From the NCBI GenBank assembly GCA_002782365.1, contig PFHP01000060.1, positions 1 through 10,300 of the forward strand: a stretch of 10,300 nt of DNA, in the 5' to 3' direction. Under the pieces are notes generated by a model. The model saw only the letters and a list, made by a program, of their open reading frames with translations. It searched no databases and was not told the DNA's origin. Of this stretch, positions 6,512-10,300 are shown one piece after another. The stretch's first letter is position 1. The number at the start of each line of letters is the position of its first letter. The position numbers and the translations under genes are program-made. The DNA is from Candidatus Kuenenbacteria bacterium CG_4_8_14_3_um_filter_39_15 (GTDB taxonomy: Bacteria; Patescibacteriota; Patescibacteriia; UBA2196; GWA2-42-15).

Positions 6512-6566
6512 AAATTTAAAATTTTATAATTAAGTATTAATTTATCATTAATTATTAATCATTAAT
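6511..6566. repeat. Period-7 AT-rich repeat, rsmI-rfbB spacer
   Basis: The 50-nt spacer reads as about eight degenerate heptamers. The clearest are CATTAAT TATTAAT CATTAAT at 6546-6566, and TAAATTT AAAATTT at 6511-6524. The last unit runs into the rsmI stop codon. No convincing promoter or terminator stands out from the A/T background. Confidence 0.55.
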
Positions 6567-7224
6567 TCACTACCACTGCATATTCTCCCCTAACCGGATC
6601 ATTCTTGACCGCCTCTAACACCTCTCCAATCGTCCCGCGATAAATCGTTTCAAATTTCTTCGTCAACTCACGGCAAACCACGAACTGCTTTTTTTTATTG
6701 AGCTCTTTCTCTAATTCCAATATCTGCTCCAAACATTTAATTATCCTGTGCGGCGATTCATAAATAGCAACTGTTCTGCTGGATTCCATCACCTCGCGCA
6801 AAAACTTATTCCTGCCTTTTTTGTGCGGCGCAAATCCCAAAAATAAAAATTTATCAGTCGGCAATCCGCTGACTGACAAGGCTGCCGTAAGCGCGCTTGG
6901 CCCGGGTAGGGCAATAATCTCTGCTTTATCATGCAACTCATTAATTATTTTCCCACCGGGGTCACTTATCCCTGGCGTGCCGGCATCTGTCACCAGCGCC
7001 ACTTTATTATCTTTTATCAAACCAACTAATACCGCCATCTTTTCGTCGCTAGTATGATGGTGGTAGCTAATTAATCTTTTGCCTGTCACTTGATAATGAT
7101 TCAACAACTTAATAGTTACTCTGGTATCTTCGCATAATATAATATCAACCTCGCGCAAAACTTCCAAGGCGCGCAAAGTAATATCTTTAAGATTCCCGAT
7201 TGGCGTAGCGACTATGTATAGCAT
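6562..7224 (-). CDS. rsmI: 16S rRNA (cytidine-1402-2'-O)-methyltransferase
   Basis: This SAM-dependent enzyme of the tetrapyrrole-methylase fold 2'-O-methylates C1402 in the decoding centre of 16S rRNA. Motifs in order are YIVATPIGNLKDIT (3-16), CEDTR (31-35), TDAGTPGISDPG (79-90) for SAM binding, LPGPSA (106-111), YESPHR (155-160), CRELTKKFE (184-192) and RGEYAVVV (212-219). The protein ends at residue 220, directly after the catalytic domain, so the extra C-terminal domain of the 286-residue E. coli enzyme is absent. This looks like a natural short form rather than a break, because the family-typical GEYxVVV end is intact. The start ATG fits the usual MLYIVATPIGN family N-terminus. It lies between ftsQ (23-nt spacer) and rfbB (50-nt spacer). 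Confidence 0.95.
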   Translation of the reverse strand: MLYIVATPIGNLKDITLRALEVLREVDIILCEDTRVTIKLLNHYQVTGKRLISYHHHTSDEKMAVLVGLIKDNKVALVTDAGTPGISDPGGKIINELHDKAEIIALPGPSALTAALSVSGLPTDKFLFLGFAPHKKGRNKFLREVMESSRTVAIYESPHRIIKCLEQILELEKELNKKKQFVVCRELTKKFETIYRGTIGEVLEAVKNDPVRGEYAVVVN

Positions 7225-7229
7225 TTTTT

Positions 7230-7250
7230 AAAATTTATAATTTAAAATTA
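7230..7250. repeat. Period-7 AT-rich repeat, ftsQ-rsmI spacer
   Basis: Three degenerate heptamers, AAAATTT ATAATTT AAAATTA, fill most of the 23-nt spacer and end on the ftsQ stop codon. With only A and T present, part of this periodicity could be chance. Confidence 0.45.
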
Positions 7251-8075
7251 TTTATAATATATCCTATCCTCAATTCTTAAGTCCACGTATTTTAACTTGT
7301 CCCTCTGCCCAATTTTCTGTACCAACAACTCCTGTAAATTGTCAATTGACCTGTCAATGTCGCTCTCAACTTTCAAAATAAAATACCAGCCTTCATTGGT
7401 ATAAAAAAATATTTCGGAGTTATCCACAACCGGTGCGACAAGTTGATTTATTTGCCAATCACTAATTTTCTCACTAACTTTAGCCAAAACTGCTTGAATA
7501 AACTTAATATTACTCGGCTCAATTATCTTTCTGCCCAACACTACTTGTGTTGTCGTACCGCGGTTGATAAGCGGCAAATCGTATTTAATATTCTCCAGTG
7601 CCACCGCAGACATCAATATCCCGGATTTATCAACGTAAAAATACTCCTCGCCTTCTTGCCATAAAAGTTGCGGCACTTTTTCTTTGGCATAAATTTTTAA
7701 AGTATGCGGAAATCTTTTTTGAACTGCCAGTTCGTCCAAAACCACTTGGCTGTCAATGACCGCTTTGAACATCTCTTCATTTAATAAAAGAATGTTATCC
7801 CTGGGCCATATGCCCAGATCATAACCCGTTGTTTCTCTGGTGGCAATTATTTGGATGTTGTTAACCACCTCAAATTCTTCCGTGCCGCTAATCACAATTT
7901 TTTTAATCTTCAAAAGCGGTGAATAAATTATTAAATAAACCAGTCCGACTAAAAATACAGCCAAAATAAAAAGAACTAATATTTTTTTTCTCTTCTTTTT
8001 TTGTAACGGGTCAGCCGCTCTCCGGGGCAAATACGGATTATTATAATTCTTAAGTTTAAAAAATTTCCTCTTCAT
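7248..8075 (-). CDS. ftsQ: Cell-division protein FtsQ/DivIB
   Basis: This is a bitopic membrane protein of the divisome that links early and late division proteins (the FtsB/FtsL complex) and helps control septal peptidoglycan synthesis. A basic N-terminal tail (residues 1-31, ending QKKKRKK) is followed by one membrane segment (about 32-51). Next comes a POTRA-like domain starting PLLKIKKIVISGTEEF (53-68), and the beta domain (WQEGEEYFYVDKSGILM is the family's conserved strand). The C-terminal end YVDLRIEDRIYYK matches the 'YIDLRFPNRVYYK'-like ending of FtsQ. Length (275) is normal. It follows ddl by 24 nt, a common ddl-ftsQ order in bacteria. AGGA nine nt before the ATG (8085-8088), plus GGGAG touching the start, gives it a modest Shine-Dalgarno, which most neighbours lack. 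Confidence 0.9.
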   Translation of the reverse strand: MKRKFFKLKNYNNPYLPRRAADPLQKKKRKKILVLFILAVFLVGLVYLIIYSPLLKIKKIVISGTEEFEVVNNIQIIATRETTGYDLGIWPRDNILLLNEEMFKAVIDSQVVLDELAVQKRFPHTLKIYAKEKVPQLLWQEGEEYFYVDKSGILMSAVALENIKYDLPLINRGTTTQVVLGRKIIEPSNIKFIQAVLAKVSEKISDWQINQLVAPVVDNSEIFFYTNEGWYFILKVESDIDRSIDNLQELLVQKIGQRDKLKYVDLRIEDRIYYK

Positions 8076-8079
8076 CTCC

Positions 8080-8107
8080 CTAATTCCTAATTACTAATTT
8101 TATTTAT
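8080..8107. repeat. Period-7 repeat, ddl-ftsQ spacer
   Basis: Three clear heptamers CTAATTC CTAATTA CTAATTT (8080-8100) are followed by the weaker TATTTAT, which overlaps the ddl stop codon. On the coding strand the first C-rich edges of the units create the AGGA used as a possible ftsQ Shine-Dalgarno. Confidence 0.8.
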
Positions 8108-9236
8108 ACCACCCGCTCGTTCTATAAGTTGTTGATAAAGCGCTTTTTTCATGATGCCTTTCAAGCGCCAAGCGGATTAAAATATCCAAAAGTTTTTTAT
8201 AAGGCACTCCGCTCGCCTGCCACAGTTTGGGATACATTGAAATGGAGGTAAAACCGGGAATAGTATTAAGTTCGCTAAAATATATCTGCCAATGTCGGCC
8301 GTTTTTGGCTAACAAAAAATCAGCTCTGGCCATGCCAGCGCAATCAAGTAATTTAAATACTTCCATGGCAATTTCCTGGACTTTTCTGGTCACCTCATCG
8401 GGCAATGGCGCCGGAATAATAGTTTTAGATTTGCCAGCAACATATTTGGCATCATAATCATAAAATTCATTGGAAGGCAAAATTTGTCCTGGCAGTGAAA
8501 CCTCTGGTTTGTCATTGCCTAAAACTGACACCTCAACTTCCATGGCTTTTTCAATCCCCTTTTCTATGATAATCCTTCTGTCGTATCTGGCAGCCAAATT
8601 AATAGCTTTTATCAGCTCCTGCCTATTGTGCGCTTTGCTTATGCCGACTGATGAACCAGAATTAGCTGGTTTGACAAACATCGGATAATTTAATCTTTTT
8701 TCAACCTCGGTCAGCCACTTCTTGAATACGCTCTTGCTTTGTTTAAACCAATGCCACTCTTTTCTAGAAAGCCAGAGCCAATCTGGAACAAGGATCTTTT
8801 CCGCGCTGCACATAATCTTCTGCGCTAGTTTATCCATGCCCACGGCTGAACTCAATATGCCGCAACCCACATAAGGAATATTGGCCAGTTCTAATAATCC
8901 CTGAATCGCTCCGTCTTCGCCATAAGTTCCGTGCAAGACTGGAAAAACAACATCAATTTTGCTCGCCAATCCTCCCTGGTCAATGGGCATCAGCGCTTTA
9001 TTGGTGGCGTCCGGCGTCAAAATTGTTTTCAATGCTTTGGGGATTTCATTGTTTTTCAACAGCTTTAACGAATTTTTACCCGCAATCCACGCCCCATCTT
9101 TGGTAATCCCCACCGGAATCACGTTATATTTCTCTTGGTCCAAATGCTTCATGACTGATTCGGCTGAAACCAGCGAAACCTCATGTTCGCCAGACCGGCC
9201 GCCAAATATCACTGCGATGTTTAATTTTTTAGACAT
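8100..9236 (-). CDS. ddl: D-alanine--D-alanine ligase
   Basis: This ATP-grasp enzyme joins two D-alanines to make the terminal dipeptide of the peptidoglycan precursor, in the cytosol. Visible blocks are IAVIFGGRSGEHEVSLVSA (7-25, Glu for substrate amino group), HGTYGEDGAIQGLLE (102-116), GMDKLAQK (133-140), FVKPANSGSSVGISK (187-201) and FYDYDAKY (258-265). ARADFLL (303-309) and SELNTIPGFTSISMYPKLW (321-339), the Mg2+/ATP site, follow. The AKY with Tyr 265 corresponds to the Lys-Tyr pair of E. coli DdlB and argues for D-Ala-D-Ala rather than D-Ala-D-Lac activity. After the normal family end (LALERH, 356-361) there is an extra tail of about 17 residues ending SGWYK. There is a 31-nt A/T spacer from serS and no Shine-Dalgarno. 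Confidence 0.96.
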   Translation of the reverse strand: MSKKLNIAVIFGGRSGEHEVSLVSAESVMKHLDQEKYNVIPVGITKDGAWIAGKNSLKLLKNNEIPKALKTILTPDATNKALMPIDQGGLASKIDVVFPVLHGTYGEDGAIQGLLELANIPYVGCGILSSAVGMDKLAQKIMCSAEKILVPDWLWLSRKEWHWFKQSKSVFKKWLTEVEKRLNYPMFVKPANSGSSVGISKAHNRQELIKAINLAARYDRRIIIEKGIEKAMEVEVSVLGNDKPEVSLPGQILPSNEFYDYDAKYVAGKSKTIIPAPLPDEVTRKVQEIAMEVFKLLDCAGMARADFLLAKNGRHWQIYFSELNTIPGFTSISMYPKLWQASGVPYKKLLDILIRLALERHHEKSALSTTYRTSGWYK

Positions 9237-9240
9237 AAAA

Positions 9241-9268
9241 AAATTCTAAATTTTAAATTTTTAAAAAT
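9241..9268. repeat. Period-7 AT-rich repeat, serS-ddl spacer
   Basis: AAATTCT AAATTTT AAATTTT (9241-9261) are three near-identical heptamers, followed by a diverged TAAAAAT reaching the serS stop codon. The right part also forms a 14-bp A/T palindrome (AATTTTTAAAAATT, 9256-9269), too weak to act as a terminator. Confidence 0.6.
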
Positions 9269-10300
9269 TATTTGCCTATCACTTTTTTCCCCACAAATTT
9301 CTGCAAAATTTCCGGCACTCTCACGCTACCGTCACTATTTTGATTTTGCTCCAAAATCGCCGGCAACAATCTGCTAGTCGCCAAGCCAGAACCATTCAAG
9401 GTATGGACAAATTCATTTTTGCCAGTGACAGAATTCTTAAAACGAACATTAGCCCGTCGCGCCTGATAATCAAGCGCATTTGAGACAGAGCTCACCTCTT
9501 TATATGTTGCCATTGACGGCATCCAGACTTCAATGTCACAAGTTTTAGCCATGGCCGCGCTGGCATCGCCAGCCGCCAGTTGCACAGTTTGATAATGCAC
9601 GCCCAAGCCCTCTACTAATTTCTCTGCGATTTGAACGAGCTCGTCAAAACCAATCGATGATTTTTCCGGCTGGGTAAATTGAAACATTTCAATTTTATTA
9701 AACTGGTGTCCGCGCACCATGCCTCTTTCTTCTTTACGATAACTGCCGGCCTCACGACGGAAACAAGCGCTGTAAGCAAAATATTTCTTGGGCAGCTCTT
9801 CTTCTTTTAAAATTTCATCGCGCTGATAATTTAAAAGCATCATTTCCGCCGTGGCATCAAGACAGGTACCGTCCTGTGTCCAAAACAAATCTCCTCGGAA
9901 TTTAGGCAAATGTCCGGAAGCGTAGGCTGATTCTTCGTTCAATAAATACGGCGGCAAAATAAATTCATAGCCGTTTCGGCGGTGAAATTTTACAAAATAA
10001 TTTAAAAGCGCCCATTCCAAAAGCGCGCCGTCGCCCTGATAAATCCAAAAACCAGCGCCACTCATCTTGGCTGCCCGCTCATAATCAATCAACCCCAATG
10101 AAGTCGCCAGCTCAATATGATCTTTAGCCTTAAAATCAAATTCTGGCTGCTTGCCAAAAGTTTTAATCACCTGATTATTTTCCTTGCCGCCGGCCACGAC
10201 ATCATCAGCCGGGATGTTAGGCAAAACCGACAGCTCATTGTTTAATTCCGCTTCTTTAGCTCTTAATTCCTTGTCTCGCGCCTTAATTTCCTGACCAATT
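9268..10300 (-). CDS. serS: Seryl-tRNA synthetase, 5' end cut by the window edge
   Basis: This class II aminoacyl-tRNA synthetase charges tRNA-Ser with serine. The frame stays open to the right edge. Residues upstream of LPNIPADDV (IGQEIKARDKELRAKEAELN, then NELSV) are the second helix of the N-terminal coiled-coil arm that binds the long variable arm of tRNA-Ser. A start at 10224 would be a TTG inside the conserved 'LPN(I/L)P' linker and is not real. About 343 residues are visible and roughly 80-90 are missing. Catalytic landmarks are GTCLDATAEMMLLNY, motif 2 as FRREAGSYRKEERGMVRGHQFNKIE, and EVSSVSNALDYQARR, where many family members have a Cys between the two Ser. Motif 3, NGSGLATSRLLPAILEQNQ, comes last. 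It is the first visible gene of the long minus-strand run. Confidence 0.96.
   Translation of the reverse strand, partial: IGQEIKARDKELRAKEAELNNELSVLPNIPADDVVAGGKENNQVIKTFGKQPEFDFKAKDHIELATSLGLIDYERAAKMSGAGFWIYQGDGALLEWALLNYFVKFHRRNGYEFILPPYLLNEESAYASGHLPKFRGDLFWTQDGTCLDATAEMMLLNYQRDEILKEEELPKKYFAYSACFRREAGSYRKEERGMVRGHQFNKIEMFQFTQPEKSSIGFDELVQIAEKLVEGLGVHYQTVQLAAGDASAAMAKTCDIEVWMPSMATYKEVSSVSNALDYQARRANVRFKNSVTGKNEFVHTLNGSGLATSRLLPAILEQNQNSDGSVRVPEILQKFVGKKVIGK

Noticed and set aside
6512..6561. A promoter before rfbB (TTAATG, 17 nt, TATAAA on the minus strand).
   Set aside because: The -35 is poor, the -10 would leave a leader of only a few nt, and any A/T-only sequence offers such matches.
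10222..10224. TTG at this site as the serS start codon.
   Set aside because: The codon is the conserved Leu of the LPNIP linker; the frame is open upstream and encodes coiled-coil arm residues, so the gene continues past the window.
1..10300. Mobile element, CRISPR array, defence or toxin-antitoxin system.
   Set aside because: No transposase, integrase, spaced direct repeats of CRISPR size, or paired small toxin/antitoxin genes were seen; the two 85-residue proteins lie in separate units.

Overview
The window looks like a compact, AT-rich bacterial chromosome segment, roughly 40% GC by eye. It most resembles Patescibacteria / Candidate Phyla Radiation, perhaps a Parcubacteria-like lineage. 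That placement is inference. It rests on tightly packed minus-strand genes with A/T-only spacers, almost no Shine-Dalgarno motifs, short family variants (RsmI without its C-terminal domain, a 229-residue glycosyltransferase) and housekeeping genes mixed with envelope-sugar genes. No 16S gene is present to confirm it. TGA is used as a normal stop, so the standard bacterial code fits.

Layout: at the left edge, one small plus-strand gene (about 1-263) of unknown function converges on the rest of the window across a bidirectional hairpin terminator (285-322). Everything else is on the minus strand. In transcription order, from right to left, it reads: seryl-tRNA synthetase (serS, 5' end outside the window), D-Ala-D-Ala ligase (ddl), FtsQ/DivIB, 16S rRNA 2'-O-methyltransferase (rsmI), dTDP-glucose 4,6-dehydratase (rfbB), a Wzx-type flippase, a GT4 glycosyltransferase and a GT2 glycosyltransferase. 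Spacers are 50 nt or less, and one junction overlaps by 4 nt, so these eight genes probably form one long operon. A separate unit follows: a strong-looking promoter (2211-2239), a near-perfect 38-nt palindrome at the predicted mRNA 5' end, a small helical protein gene of unknown function, and gpmI overlapping it by 11 nt, ending at the terminator.

How the genes fit together: serS and rsmI serve translation. ddl and ftsQ serve peptidoglycan precursor synthesis and septal wall synthesis. rfbB, wzx and the two glycosyltransferases are a piece of a cell-surface polysaccharide pathway (nucleotide sugar, sugar transfer, lipid-linked oligosaccharide export). gpmI is the glycolytic 3PG/2PG mutase.

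The window is mainly ordinary housekeeping and envelope biology. No new defence or mobile system is visible. The parts worth a second look are non-coding or structural. First, an mRNA 5'-end hairpin contains the only good Shine-Dalgarno of the gpmI unit. Second, a perfect 7-bp tandem repeat lies inside the GT2 gene, where loss of one unit would truncate the protein. Third, period-7 AT-rich repeats recur in four consecutive intergenic spacers. Fourth, there are two unrecognised 85-residue proteins. No tRNA, rRNA, CRISPR array or insertion sequence was seen, and no stretch over 300 bases lacks a gene.
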